Under the pieces are notes generated by a model. The model had not been told where the DNA came from and searched no databases. It saw nothing but the letters and a program-made list of their open reading frames with translations. The translations under genes were made by a program, and so were the position numbers. From Chrysophaeum taylorii (lineage: Eukaryota > Sar > Pelagophyceae > Pelagomonadales > Pelagomonadaceae), in assembly GCA_029834535.1 (NCBI GenBank), contig JAQMWT010000370.1:62001-126000 (forward strand): 64,000 nucleotides of DNA, read 5' to 3'. Shown here piece by piece: positions 48,288 through 59,619 of this stretch; positions within the stretch are counted from its first letter, which is position 1; each line of letters starts with the position of its first letter.

Positions 48288-50755
48288 GTCAAGTTTCCAA
48301 CCACCATATATGTTTGGTCACCGTAAACCCTCAACAAGTTTGGTCACTTAAGTTTAGTCAATCCGTATCTTGGCTGACTAAACTTGTACTCTTAGAGAGC
48401 AAACATACTGTTCGCTGACAAAACAAGGCCCGCCGTGATCAAGCTTTCAGCGGTTCTGCACGTCGCACTGAGACTCCGGAGTGTCCTTCGACTTCGAAAC
48501 GAACACGGTATCGATGCGGGTTTCGTCGCTCAGGTCGAGCGGGAGCGTGGTGGTAACACGCCGACGTCGGTTGACCACGACGCCGAGAAAGAAAACAAGA
48601 AGTCGCGTGCCCAGACGAAGGTAAACGACTACGAGAGATCGCCGAGTACGCTGTCGCAGCTCAGAGCGCGCAAATGCGAGGCTCCATTTTATTCGATCTA
48701 ACCAAGATGCCAAGTTCAGCATGTGTGTTCTCGAGGCCGACTTGCAGCAGCATCTGATGTTCGACACGGGCGGCAAGTTGACGGCGCGTACAGCATCATG
48801 GTCTACTGCGCGACAGCGCTGTCGTTCAAGTGCTATATGTAAGATGCAGCTTTTATGTGCGTGCTGGTCGTTGTGATGTGCAAGTAGACAATACCGTCAC
48901 ATGTGCTAAAAGGCACACCTGCTCCGAACCTTCTTGCCGACAAAGATCCAGCTATCGCGCGAAGCACACTTCTGCGAGGCCGTGTCGGTCCTCATCAAGG
49001 GCTTTATGGAGGGCAAGTCAGGCGGCTCGCTGGCCGGTTAGCACCCGGAAAGTCCGCGCTGGGATGGGGTTCGCTCGGTTGGGCAGAGCGCGACGGACAG
49101 GTCGATTGTTCGTGGACCAACACGTCCGCGGCCTGCGACGCTTTTGCACGACCTCGCACAAGACCGCGCAGTGGCGGTCCACCATCAACAAGTCCGTCCT
49201 CGTCCCTCGCCTCTGCCCCAACTGCGTGATTTTCCTCCGTGATTCCGTACCGGCTCCTGCCGGTCCGGCCTGGCTCCCATGCTCGGGGGAGGTCTGAAAT
49301 TAGTTAGTTAGTTAGTCAGTCAGGCGGCTCTTCTCGGCATATGCGTTTGATAGACATCTGCAACAGTGTCATCCGCTAAAGGCACGAGATGACGAACCGG
49401 GATCGTTCGCTGTAGTCTGTCATAAACATCGAACTAATAAGGCGCATCCGAATAATCTTGGGCGACGAAACAGCGTGGTATCAGCGTTGTCTTGCGCAGG
49501 CCTTGTTTGTATATGTTGTTCTGCGAGTGTTCGCATGTTGATGCGTGTGTATGGTCAAACTTGGAGGCATTCAATTTGGTGTGATCAAATTTCGAACAAT
49601 CACATCAAACTTGTCATATTTTAGACTCGTACTGATGACTGGGTTAGAATTACAGGGGTGGTGTCGGCGATCTTCCGGAACGAGGCTGTCGACGTCTTGA
49701 CATCCCTTCGCGCCGCAGCTTGTATTTGCCGACTTTCTCGTACAGTGCTCGACGGTGCAGCAGCAGCTCCCGGGGAGATCTTGCGGCAGGGCGGGGTTGT
49801 CGAGATGCGCGAGGAGGAGGAGGATAAGGAGGTGTTCTCTTACGGTCGTGCGAGTTGTTTATGCTGGCGTAACGGCACGTGCTCGCGTTGCCGTCCCATG
49901 ATCAAGCTGGACAGCTAACTCCGGATCGGGTACGCGACGGTGAGGAACTCCTGAACGTGGTCCTGTACGGTCCCGCACAAGTGTGGGACTACAATCTTTG
50001 GGTGCTCGAGGGGCGTTGCTCGCGCAGTTTCTCGAGGTCGTCGAGTTTCGCGTTCTCAACCCCGAGTCGATTATCAAAGACGCGCTCCCTCTCGAGTTTT
50101 GGGATGCAGAATGGGGTGATCCGTCTCACGCAGACCGTGTAAGTCTGGTGTCCTATGTCCGCTTGTTGTTGAAGAATGACGCACGACCACGGCAACACCA
50201 CCGTGGTGAGTCGCGGTTTGGGTGGCTTCTACGAACGATGGAAGGTACGAGAATGGGCCCAGCTTAAATACGCCAAGCCGTGGGAATCTGCTCTCGAGGC
50301 CGCGCGTCGCTACCCGCTCTCCTTGCGTATCGCCGCGCTGTCTTAGGATGGACCTCCTTCTAAGGCGGTCATGGGGGGGTGCCCATGCCGCGCGTGTAAC
50401 GCGACGGTAGATTCTGCGTGGCTGCAGCACCTAGCTCTCGTTTTTAAAGCATTTTCGCACCAAAAGCGCTCACGCGCCCCCTTGAAAAGCCTTCTTAAGT
50501 TTGATTAAAAAAGCCGAAGTTTGGTCAATACTGTGGAAGTTTGAGGAGTAGTGATCAAACTTGTTGACCAAACTTACAAGGAAATTAATCAAACTTGAAG
50601 GGTTGATTGATCAAACTTAATGCAACTTCGGAGTGACCAAACTTAACTGACCTAACTTCTATGGAAAGTGACCACACATGTGAGTTTTTCCTTAATCATA
50701 CATCAAAATCGAGCAAACATGAAAGAAATTCACCAAACTTTTTGACCAAACTTGA
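48288..50755. mobile_element. Candidate DNA transposon with subterminal motif arrays
   Basis: The 11-bp motif TGACCAAACTT and close variants form arrays at both ends. The left array (48,288-48,385) has four copies in the AAGTTTGGTCA orientation and one reversed; the right array (50,496-50,755) has about three in that orientation and about eight in the TGACCAAACTT orientation. A smaller group lies at 49,551-49,615. Oppositely oriented subterminal arrays are typical of class II elements, where transposase binds them. The interior has coding-like but broken stretches (for example LEFWDAEWGD near 50,095), no recognised transposase, and exact ends are not visible. Confidence 0.45.
49238..49316 (+). 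repeat. Dispersed repeat with (TTAG)n tail, copy 3
   Basis: gtgattccg through ggctcccatgctcggg and gaggtctgaa, then (TTAG)4, matching the end of copy 1 at 28,849-28,915 on the opposite strand over about 60 bp with a few differences. The 5' part differs, consistent with 5' truncation or a chimeric insertion. Confidence 0.75.
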
Positions 50756-50765
50756 CGGATCCCAA

Positions 50766-50786
50766 ATAATAATAATAATAATAATA
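50766..50786. repeat. (AAT)n microsatellite
   Basis: Seven aat units directly after the right subterminal array. Confidence 0.85.
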
Positions 50787-52838
50787 TCTGCTGGTAAATC
50801 GGTCCCCCAGCACGAGGGCGTGCAAGCGACGCGCGAGGGAGGACGCCTTACGACCTCACGATGACTCACATGTCTTGCGCAGTTGTCGCGGTGCTGGCCA
50901 CAGGTTATAGTGAGACCAAGTCAGTTCGTGCGATTGTGGGCCTGCGATAGTAAAAGCGAATTTAAATATATGAGGAGAAATCGATGCGTTGCATTGTGGT
51001 ATACCCTTCAACCGTCCCACTCGATGATACGGATAACCCCTCATCATCAAACGCGCATCGAGGCTTCCGCTACGACAGGCACCTAAGACGAGAGCGATAT
51101 CATCTTGGAGGCGAATTGGGGAAAACAAACAGTCAGTCCGTCCGCGGTCTATTCAATGTCGTTAGGAGGTACTTGCTCTCTCTCAGTTTCTTCGGTTGTT
51201 GTGAGACGGTTATGCTGTAGTGTGCGCGCGTGCGGACAACGGCGGTAGGAACAGCAACCACACACATTCCAACAAGACCTCTCACTCACAGTAGCGACGG
51301 AGAGCGACGTTCCCCATATAACACTCAGCACCCCTGGCTTTGAGTTGCAATAATATATCGATTCTGGTTGCCGGTTAGAGTGAGAACAGATGCATGTGTG
51401 ACACGTGGGCTATCCTCGTCGCTTGCACACAGGAATGATTGGAAGCAGGTTTCCGCTAGAGCGCCATCTTCACAGTGTGAGCATTACAGGTGGCCGCCGT
51501 TGCGGTGTGAACCGAAGAGGACTTGCGAAATATATGCATCGAGATCTCAGTTTTAATAAAGCCAATCCGAAACGACGACACACGAGCATCGCACGGCGAC
51601 GAAGAGAGCCTAGCGCGCGTAAACTTTGCAACGGTCCTCATTTCGACGAGGAGTTGATGTCGAGCCATCGTGTCAGCTACGCATATGCATCATGCGACCG
51701 TTGGAAAGGCCATCTCAGGGCGTTGTGTGTGCGATGTTGGTGCTTTATCAAACAAACTCGCAGGCGGATTTCCGTGGATTCAACATGCAGACCTGCTGCA
51801 GTGCAGCTCGTAGTGGCCGCCTCGAAAAACGCCCCCACTTAGTCCATAGATGTCCCTGGGGCCAGTCTGAGGGCTCACACGCTCCTAAAAAATGTGTGCG
51901 TGCACGGATACTCTCGCACCACGGGACGAATAGGCAAGTACCAGGGCGGCTCGTTGCGGCCAACTTTAGGTGCTCGCCTTTGCGTGCGCGACCACAGGTC
52001 CTAAGGGACACCCTCCAGCGCAACAACGCGCGGACACACCGCGAGCTTCTCAGCTGGGTACGCGCCAGCGGGTACTCGTGGGAGAATTCATCGGCGCAGT
52101 ATATGGACGCCAGCTCGAGGTGTCCTCGAGTGTGGCTCGCGCCACAAAGGACGACTCTAGAACGAAGCCTCATGTGTACCTAGACGTGCCACGTCGAGGT
52201 CCTCAAGATGAACGGCGGCAGGAACCAAGTTACCCTGGGACTTTCTGAACTTCTCGTAGTCGAGTGCGCGCTTGACGCTGCTGCAAAATGCTAGAATCTA
52301 AAAGCACACTGTGGATACCGAGCTCAGCCACGACGCGCTGAAGTTCTTCTTATATCGGTGGCTTCACTCGCATCGCTTTATTGTGGGCCCAGTGCCCTGG
52401 AGTTTCAGGCAACTGTACTCCATCTTCGTCGTCGCGTGGGGTATACTCCTACGACAGTAAGCTATAAAGTAGCGAAAATGACATGGGACATCCGGCTGTT
52501 CCGGAGAGGCCGACCCCATTTTTATCGCTACAGATGGTGGAGGATTCGCGACCGAACTCATACCCCTGGTGCTTGTAGTCTTTGAGACGCTTGTTCGCGA
52601 TTGCAATCAGTGTTGACTGTGATGACCTCTGCCGTATTCAAGCAATAGACATGCGACATCAACGCGCTCATGGCGTGAGCCAATCACGCATGCATTCGTG
52701 GCCTGGTTGATATCGTCATCTCAGAGCTCGTGCGCGCACGCAAGACTTTTTTGTTCCATTTTGCGTCGCTAAGCGGCGACCAGCCGTCCTCGTCCATATT
52801 CACGCCCCGCCGAAGCTCCAGGTGGTTGGCACAAGTTC

Positions 52839-52934
52839 TGTGACAACTGGAATGGGGCGTTACACTAGCAATAAGGGAATGACGTAGGGATACTAGATAC
52901 GTGGTGCAGGGATAAGTGTCATAGCTTCCTCACA
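52839..52934 (-). repeat. 3' LTR of the copia element
   Basis: 96 bp beginning TGTGACAACT and ending CCTCACA on the + strand, matching 57215-57310 with a few substitutions and small length differences. TG...CA ends are as expected for LTRs. It is short for a copia LTR. Confidence 0.85.
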
Positions 52935-53040
52935 CAGGTGCTGGAAAGGAAAGAAAAGGAAAAAGGGGTAAGTGAGGTCCTCACACAGGTGCTGGAAAAG
53001 AAAGAAAAAGAAAATCGGGTAAGTGAGGTCCTCACAGAGG
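52927..53040. repeat. Direct duplication with purine tract next to 3' LTR
   Basis: cacaggtgctggaaa plus a GAAA-rich purine tract and gtgaggtcctcac occurs twice, about 53 bp apart (52,932 and 52,985). It lies just inside the 3' LTR; the purine tract is on the + strand, not the element's sense strand. Confidence 0.8.
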
Positions 53041-55759
53041 AGTAGAAGCGCGAAGGTGGAAAGACGTCACGAGTGGCATTGTGGCATAATAAGACAGGAG
53101 ATGCCATGCGAAGTCACGAGGTGAGATAACGAGCACGAAGCCGAAGGAAAGGAGGAGCTTCCGTACTGCGGGTGAAGATATCGCTGAGATTGTTAAGGCG
53201 GGGAATGTGTTGAAGATCAATGATGTGATTGCGATGGTATTCGGTGGTGTTGGGTGACGGTGGTGCTGTTATCGACATACATAGGAACGTTCAGCAGTAG
53301 CAGTCGCCAGTGGTGGAGCGGTGATCATCGGGGTTGTCGGCCCAGCTCGAGTCGGAATAATCACAGAGAAAAAGGGTAGAATCGCGACCAAGAACAAGGG
53401 CGAGATCTTGAGTACCATGGAGGTAGCGGAGCGTCGTGTCATAACAGAAATAAACGAGACACAACCAACAATAAAAAAAACAAAGGTGATCGGAGGAACC
53501 GCGTGAAGGACAGTCAGCCGCAGAAAGACGAAGACCGTTTGGAGCGGGAGGCAATTCGGGTTGACGTGCTCGATCACGCGCAAGGCGAAGACCAACGGAA
53601 GCGTGAAGGCTTTGAAAAACGCAAAAGGAAAGCTTGGTAATGGCCAATGCAAGAACGGGGGTGCGCCACAAGAAGATCATCAACGACGAGAACAAGGCGC
53701 AGAACGACAGTAGACTTCGGCGTGAGTTTGTAGCTGCAAGTGTCGCCAGATCCGCGGACAAAGCTACAATCATTGACAAGGAAGCGTTCTAAGTAAATCC
53801 ACCAGTGGCGACAAGCTTGCTTGCAACCGTACCAAGAGCGACAAAGTGTGGAAATGAGTGTGGAGGTATCTTTGGGTTGGCTTGGAGCAGAGCCGTGTGG
53901 CCAGACAGGGGCTTGTATGAAAGCAGAGCTGACATCCAGCTTATGCAAATCCCAGGCATGAACGGCAACGAAGGTGAGAAAGAAGCGTATAGGTTGGCTA
54001 CAGGACTGTACGCGTCGTGGTAAGCAATGCCGTGAACCTGGGTGTAACCGCGGACTACGAGACGACGTGCACGATTTGAAGCGACCAGATCCAGACTTCT
54101 TGCGGAGGACCCACTTCAAAGTGCAGATGTTGCCAGAAAAAGGAGAAGGAACGCGAACAACATCCCAGCAACCGAGCGGACCGAGGGAATGATATTCTTT
54201 GGCAATGGCTTGTAACCGACGTGCAGGATTTGGGTGGGCTAGAGCTTCGCGTAAATGAGTGGAAATGAGAGCGCCGTCATCAATGTAAGAATAGTGTGGC
54301 GAGTAGAGGACACGATGGGCTTCGACACATGGGGGATCAACAAGGGTGTGGGCGAGACAGAGGGGAAGGAAGACATAATGAACTAACAAACGAAAGCTAG
54401 CATAATTAACGTACAGGGAATGACAAGATGGCACAGAATCGACATGAGATGACACAGAATCAACAGTGCGTGGTAAAACGCCAGTATTGTGGGTTTCAGT
54501 TGTTTCTTCAGTTGTTTCTGAATAATGTGCGCTTTTGACGACTTTGCGCGGTCGGCTCTGTTTGGCTCGACTTTGTTTTGCACGTTTCTCTGGGGGTTGT
54601 TGGTTCTTCGGAGTTCATGAGATCGTAGAATGGTCGGTTCACGTGATGGGGTGATCAGTCCCAGTGAAACCGGCGCATTCTCATCAAACACAGGGGACAA
54701 GGGGGCAACAGCGGAAGAACAGGTGACAATCGGGCAACAGCAGGAACAGGTGACAATGGGGCAACAGTAGACGATAGCTTGGAAGCGTGATTCGAGAAAG
54801 TCGGAACAACATTGAAGTTCCTTCGGTGGTTGACATTGCAGGAAATCTGATAAGCGAAACTGTCAGCAAAATCGAGGTCTGAAGAACAATAGCGACAAAA
54901 GTGCCTGGGAAGACTTGCGTTAGGCGACTGTGGCCACTGAGAATCGCAGCGGGGCAAAGAGAGCGGGAACACAGGCTGGTATATATGATGGCGGTGTACC
55001 AGACGTCTGATGAGAACGTGGCCTTTGGGCAGATATGTTGCATGGTGACCAGGTTACGACGATGGTCGGAGTCGACAGAATCAAAAAAACAGGCGTAAAC
55101 AGGTTTGATGCGAACGTGGGTGTTTGGTCGTTGTGGCGCGAGCAAGTTGCCATGGGCACGACCGCGTCCTGTACGCGAAGATGGAAGACTTCTGACGCGC
55201 CAGCGTTGTAAGGAACGAACACGGGTAGACCAGGCTGCTGTATGCCAGCCTGCTGTGGCAGATAAGAAAGTGGCCCTTTTTCGCATTCGCAAGAACGAAG
55301 TTGCCATATGGGCCAACGAGGAGCAAGCGGCGATCTTTGTTCGTCATACTCGAGTGGACTGCGGTAGAAGTTGGCGATAGTGGCAAAACAGTGGTGACAC
55401 GTAAGAACGTTGCAGATAGCGTCGCAGTGACACGTAAGAACAGTGCAGATAGCGTCGCGGGTGCGGAGCACGGAATTCACTTCGATAGCAAAACCGAATT
55501 TTAGCAGAAAAGCGGCGAAATGCAGATAGGGCGCGAAGGATAACCACAACATTGTGTTGATACCGTAGATGAAGAAGCCGAATAACACAGCAAAGAAGCG
55601 TCGGTCCAGGATCCCGAAGATGAGCGATCCAGCCACATAGGAAGCACGAAAGTTGCGCACGCGAAAAAATTGACAGGCACAGCTTTTTAGTTGTGGCGGG
55701 TGAAATGCGCGATGGAACGTGATTCGCTGGGTTTACCAAAACCGACAAGCACAGCGAGG

Positions 55760-55965
55760 AGTGGATCAACGAATAGGTGAAATTGCACAACGGGGAGTGG
55801 ATCAACGAACAGCTGAAAATATAGAACGAGGAATGGATCAACGACTAGATGAAAATACAGAACGAGGAGGGGAGCAACGACGAGGTGAAAATACAGAACG
55901 AGGGGTTGAGCAACGAATAGCGGAAAATACAGAACGAAGGGCGCCTGTGCAATGGGAGCTAAAAA
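55760..55965. repeat. 36-bp minisatellite inside the copia element
   Basis: Five to six tandem 36-bp units (gtggatcaacgaa, aggtgaaaat, acagaacgagg) with moderate divergence, located between the gag-like and integrase-like parts. It is open on the + strand as QRGVDQRIGE-type repeats, an antisense by-product. Confidence 0.85.
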
Positions 55966-57214
55966 AAAATCCACAACGAGGGGCTTCCGTAGGGCGGGGT
56001 TGTTGATGTGCTTGCGTCAGACAATCGGCGGTACACACGTTGTCTTGGAATTAATTATCTTGATTGGAAGAAAGGCGCAAATATGATAAGACAGAGTATC
56101 GGGAGGTGGATGTGAGACGTTGGGTGTGGCCGTTTTAAGGCGGTGAAGGGGGTGTAATAGATGGTGGCATTAAGAAAAGCGGCGGAGTGGAACTAGAATC
56201 AGTCAAGGTTGGAGTAGGCATAGGAGCAGAAAAGGTAGTGTTAGTGGTGTTGGTTTTGGTGGGTTGGTGTTGTTGGGTGTTTTTGGAGTCATTGGAAGTG
56301 TTGCGCTGTTGAGAAGAACGGCGATGGTGGGTAGGGCGTTGTCGTGGAATAGCTAGGAACTTTGAAACTTGCGGCAGTCCCTCTAAACGTGATCCTTGCA
56401 GCCGCCCAAATGACATTGGGTAGTGCGTCGGAATCGAGTAGAGCCAGGTTGTTGGGAAAGGGGGGCGTCTAGGGTAGGTCAGTTGGAAGAGTCTGAAGTC
56501 GGGGTTGTGGCTGACGACGCGGCAGATAGCGCGACGGTAGTGGTTGTGCATGCCATCTAAATTGTTTGTTGTTGAACTTCTCAAGGGTACAACCACATTC
56601 GTCGGTACGAAACGCGAGACGATAAAACAAAGCCAGTAAGTCTTGAAGCACGATGCGGTCAAATGCGAGGACACACTCGAGGGTACGTCGGATCAGGTAC
56701 AATGCCGAGCAACTTGAACTCCGGTGATGAACTTGTTGAGGAAGTTCTCAAGATCATCAATATGTTTGCACACCAGGGAATGCAGTGAAGCAATAACGGA
56801 TGGAGCTACGCGGTCTACATGGACCGTGTAGACATCGGTAATGCGCTTGTAAAGCCACGCGAAAGTCATTTCGCGGTTTTCACGGATATCAACGTTGTTG
56901 CATGACGCGAAATTCTTCTTCTTCTTCAGAGCAGCGAGATGCTGAGACGCTAGTCCAAGTATATCGTTGGTCAAGATAATGTGATCGCCGGTATGATCGC
57001 CGGTGGAGATGATCATGTTCTCAAGACGACGTGTCCATTGGTGGAAAAGATGTCGCTCACCGCTGAAGGCATCAAGTTGCTTGCTATCTTGAATTTCGAT
57101 CGAGGAAATGATAGATGACAACGAACCGAACACGTAGCAATGAACTGAAGCCGATGAGGAGCCGCCGTGAAGTCAAGCACAGGTTCGATCAAAACGAACA
57201 AAGACCTGCTGCCA

Positions 57215-57310
57215 TGTGACAACTGGAATGGGGCGTTACACTAGCGATAAGGGAATGACGTAGGGATACTTGATACGTACGTGGTGCGGGGGTGTCATAG
57301 CTTCCTCACA
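57215..57310 (-). repeat. 5' LTR of the copia element
   Basis: Partner of 52839-52934. Its inner border reads TGGCAGCAGG on the element's sense strand, a tRNA-primer-binding-site-like start. Confidence 0.85.
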
Positions 57311-58207
57311 AGTAAGTTCTCTCTTCCTTCGAAAGATGCGTTGGTAGTGGGATGACTTAGGGTAATGATTTTTACTAGTACCTATAGAGAAGGGTTGCAC
57401 TAGAGAAGGGTTGCACCAAGCGCTCTGACTCGAAATTTTTTGCGTCAAATGAAAAACCTTGATATTGACGTCACGGAGACAGGTCACTTCTGACTCCCTT
57501 CCGCGATGGTCAAGTGAAAGTCAAATCATCGAGAAAATGCGGCCGGTAAAGTCCGACACTCACAGCTAGCGTCTTCCTCGCCTTCCCTCGTCTCTCGTAC
57601 CTCCCTCCGCCTGCAGAAGCAGAAGAAAACACAACCGAGCGCGACAGCTTTCTTTTCGGAGGAACCCGTCGTCACGGAAATGTTGCAAAGTGGCGCTGCT
57701 GGTCTTCCTCCTGGGCATCGCAGCAGTTTACGTAAGACGTGGTGCCCCTCTTCGGATCGTGATAGATGCAGCAGTGTAGTCTTTTCGCTACAGTCCATGT
57801 CTTTCTTCGCAGACTCTGGGTGATCCCCTAACGTGCTTCCAACCCCCTCTAAGACGCCGTGTTCTCCTCCCGGCTTCCCCGGGCGTGTTAGTTAGTTAGT
57901 TATCCCGATACTGCTCCTCCGGGTGGAATAATGTACGGCCTCGCGGCGTATTCCTCCTCATCCTCCGCCCCGCTGACATCCTCATCCAACACGAGCTGGT
58001 GTGCAGGAACTGGAGCCGGTTCCGTCATCGACGCAAAATCCGTGGTCACACGTCAACGTCAAGGTCAAACATCTGTTTGACGTCGACATTTCCTGCAGAA
58101 AAGAAAGTCAATTTGTCCTGAAAACTATTTTCAGGATTTTGACACAAAAATTGGGTCAAAAAAAAAATCAAGGCAGGAGGTTGAAGGCGTTATTAAAAAA
58201 ACACAAG
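57311..58207. other. Spacer and 5' leader of acyltransferase gene
   Basis: Holds short frames without domains (57526..57798, -), a (TTAG)3 tract at 57,888-57,901 similar to the tails of the dispersed repeat, and, in the presumed leader, two adjacent hairpins at 58,116-58,161. The acyltransferase frame is open for 69 codons before its likely ATG. Confidence 0.5.
58116..58161 (+). promoter_or_regulatory. Two adjacent hairpins upstream of acyltransferase ATG
   Basis: tcctgaaaa-cta-ttttcagga forms a perfect 9-bp stem with a 3-base loop (58116-58136), followed at once by ttttgac...gtcaaaa (58137-58161). If transcribed they would lie in the 5' leader about 50-90 nt before the start codon. Function unknown. 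Confidence 0.4.
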
Positions 58208-59524
58208 ATGGGTGGTGGTCGACGGCGGCTTGAGTCGGTCGACGGGCTGCGCGCACTGACGCACTTGAGCGTGATCGGGTTCCACACGGCGTTGGTGACG
58301 ACGGCGCTCGTTCCGTCGTCGGGGGGATTATGGGACGGCGTGAGGCAGCACCCCGTGCACACGTGTCTCGTGTTTGGGGGAACGCAGGTCGACACGATGT
58401 TCATGTTGAGCGGGTTGTTGTTCAAGAGGCGTGGGGTTCGGGACTACGTGGCGACGCGGGTCGCGCGGCTGCTTCCCGGCATGATAATTTGCGCGGCCTT
58501 GGGACTCGCGCTGGGCGACGACTGGGGAGGGGCGGCGGCTGGAAAAGTGCTTCCGTATATGTTTTTTTTTGGAAACTACCTCGACGCGCAGAAGTGGGGG
58601 TCGTTAACGATGACGCTCGCGTGGAGCAACGCCGTCGACTTCCAGGTCGGGCTCGTGCTCGAGCTCTTGCCGACGCCGCCGAGGGAGAGCGTCTCGTACG
58701 GCTTGATCGCTCTTTCGTTGTGGCTTCGGGGTCGGCTCTTCGACGTCAATTCCATAAACATGTTTTTGATTGGTGAATACACCCACTTTGGCCGGCTCAT
58801 GTCGCAGAGAACGTACGATTGGGTCCGCGACTTTTACGACTACGAGTGGCCTTCGTCGCCAGATCCGGCGGCTCGAAGTTTATCGGCCGAATACGTCAAC
58901 AAGATGTACATGAGGACTCACACGCGGTTTGGTCCGTTCGTCGTGGGCACGTGCCTTGCCGCTTTCCTCAAAAAAAGTAATAATAACACCACCACCTCGA
59001 GCGCGGTGTCGACGACGATTCTCAGGATGATAACGACTTTTTTCGCTTTCTCGATTCTGATTGGTCCGTGCGTTCCGCCCGGCGACGCCGTTCCGGACGT
59101 CGGAACTCAGTTCGCGATCACTGCCGCGATGCGCACATTGTCTGCGACTGCCGCCGCCTCGTTGTTGTACCGAGCGCTCGTCAAAGCCGACAATCCGTGG
59201 TCGCTTCCAATCCTCGAACGCTTCCTGAGCGCCAAGTGTTGGAAGCCTGTCGCGAGACTCTCGTACCTGAGCTATTTGATTCACTTTCGTATCATCCTGG
59301 AGCTCGTCTTTCGTTTTTGTAAGAACGTGGCTCTCGAGACCCCGGGCGACGTCGCCCGCCTCGAGCTCTGCGTCTTCGCGATCTCGACCCTTGCGTCGCT
59401 CTCCGCGTCCGCTCTTCTGCACGTCTGGATCGAAGCCCCCCTTCAACGCCTTATTTATTCGCTTCTCGCGCCGCCCGGAGGACACGACACCAAGGATTTT
59501 AGAGTGTGTGTGCTGAAAAAGTAG
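58208..59524 (+). CDS. Acyltransferase-3 family membrane protein
   Basis: A 438-residue polytopic protein from the ATG at 58208, placed just before the family's RRLESVDGLRALTHLSVIGF block; the frame is open further up (to 58001) but that part looks like leader. AT3 proteins (bacterial OafA/YrhL type, animal NRF-6 type) carry O-acyl groups across or onto membrane-side substrates. The conserved first-helix His (VIGFHTALV) and the VDTMFMLSGLLFKRR block that follows are present, then about ten hydrophobic segments and a SYLSYLIHFRIILELVF stretch with the second family His, and a C-terminal LLHVWIEAPLQRLI typical of AT3 ends. Substrate unknown. The next gene starts 95 bp downstream on the same strand. 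Confidence 0.85.
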   Translation: MGGGRRRLESVDGLRALTHLSVIGFHTALVTTALVPSSGGLWDGVRQHPVHTCLVFGGTQVDTMFMLSGLLFKRRGVRDYVATRVARLLPGMIICAALGLALGDDWGGAAAGKVLPYMFFFGNYLDAQKWGSLTMTLAWSNAVDFQVGLVLELLPTPPRESVSYGLIALSLWLRGRLFDVNSINMFLIGEYTHFGRLMSQRTYDWVRDFYDYEWPSSPDPAARSLSAEYVNKMYMRTHTRFGPFVVGTCLAAFLKKSNNNTTTSSAVSTTILRMITTFFAFSILIGPCVPPGDAVPDVGTQFAITAAMRTLSATAAASLLYRALVKADNPWSLPILERFLSAKCWKPVARLSYLSYLIHFRIILELVFRFCKNVALETPGDVARLELCVFAISTLASLSASALLHVWIEAPLQRLIYSLLAPPGGHDTKDFRVCVLKK

Positions 59525-59619
59525 TAGTGGCAACAACAACAACAACACACAACAAGCAAGGGTTTTATTTAATTTTCTTCAGAATACAAAAGTCGCGTCT
59601 TCAAAAAGTGCCACACAGC

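Larger units (their letters stand above)
47999..52838. other. Transposon-rich spacer
   Basis: Holds a candidate DNA transposon (48.29-50.76 kb), dispersed-repeat copy 3 (49.24-49.32 kb) and, from 50.8 to 52.8 kb, several overlapping short frames on both strands without recognisable domains (longest 51626..52183, +). An (AAT)n run lies at 50,766-50,785. No host gene is recognised. Confidence 0.5.
52839..57310 (-). mobile_element. Ty1/copia LTR retrotransposon, broken
   Basis: About 4.5 kb flanked by direct repeats (52839-52934 and 57215-57310). On the minus strand the order is gag-like (about 57.1-56.2 kb), a middle part where protease and integrase are expected but only weakly recognisable (about 56-54.6 kb), reverse transcriptase (about 54.4-53.6 kb; WKAL-type TLKWVLRKKSG, LHKLDVSSAFIQAPV, LVLVVDDLLVA) and RNase H/C-terminal signature (LRYLHGTQDLALVLG, YSDSSWADNPDDHRSTTGDC), the Gag-PR-IN-RT-RH order of Ty1/copia. 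A TGG-starting primer-binding-site-like sequence borders the right LTR. The coding region is interrupted several times, so it is a fossil, though nearly full length. The LTRs differ at only a few positions, suggesting moderate age. No perfect target-site duplication is visible. Confidence 0.88.

Noticed and set aside
51405-52248. Several overlapping 90-185 codon frames on both strands
   Set aside because: No domains, conflicting frames and no neighbouring signals; probably chance or old transposon debris.
55719-56006. 95-codon + frame with QRGVDQR repeats
   Set aside because: It is antisense reading of the 36-bp minisatellite inside the copia element.
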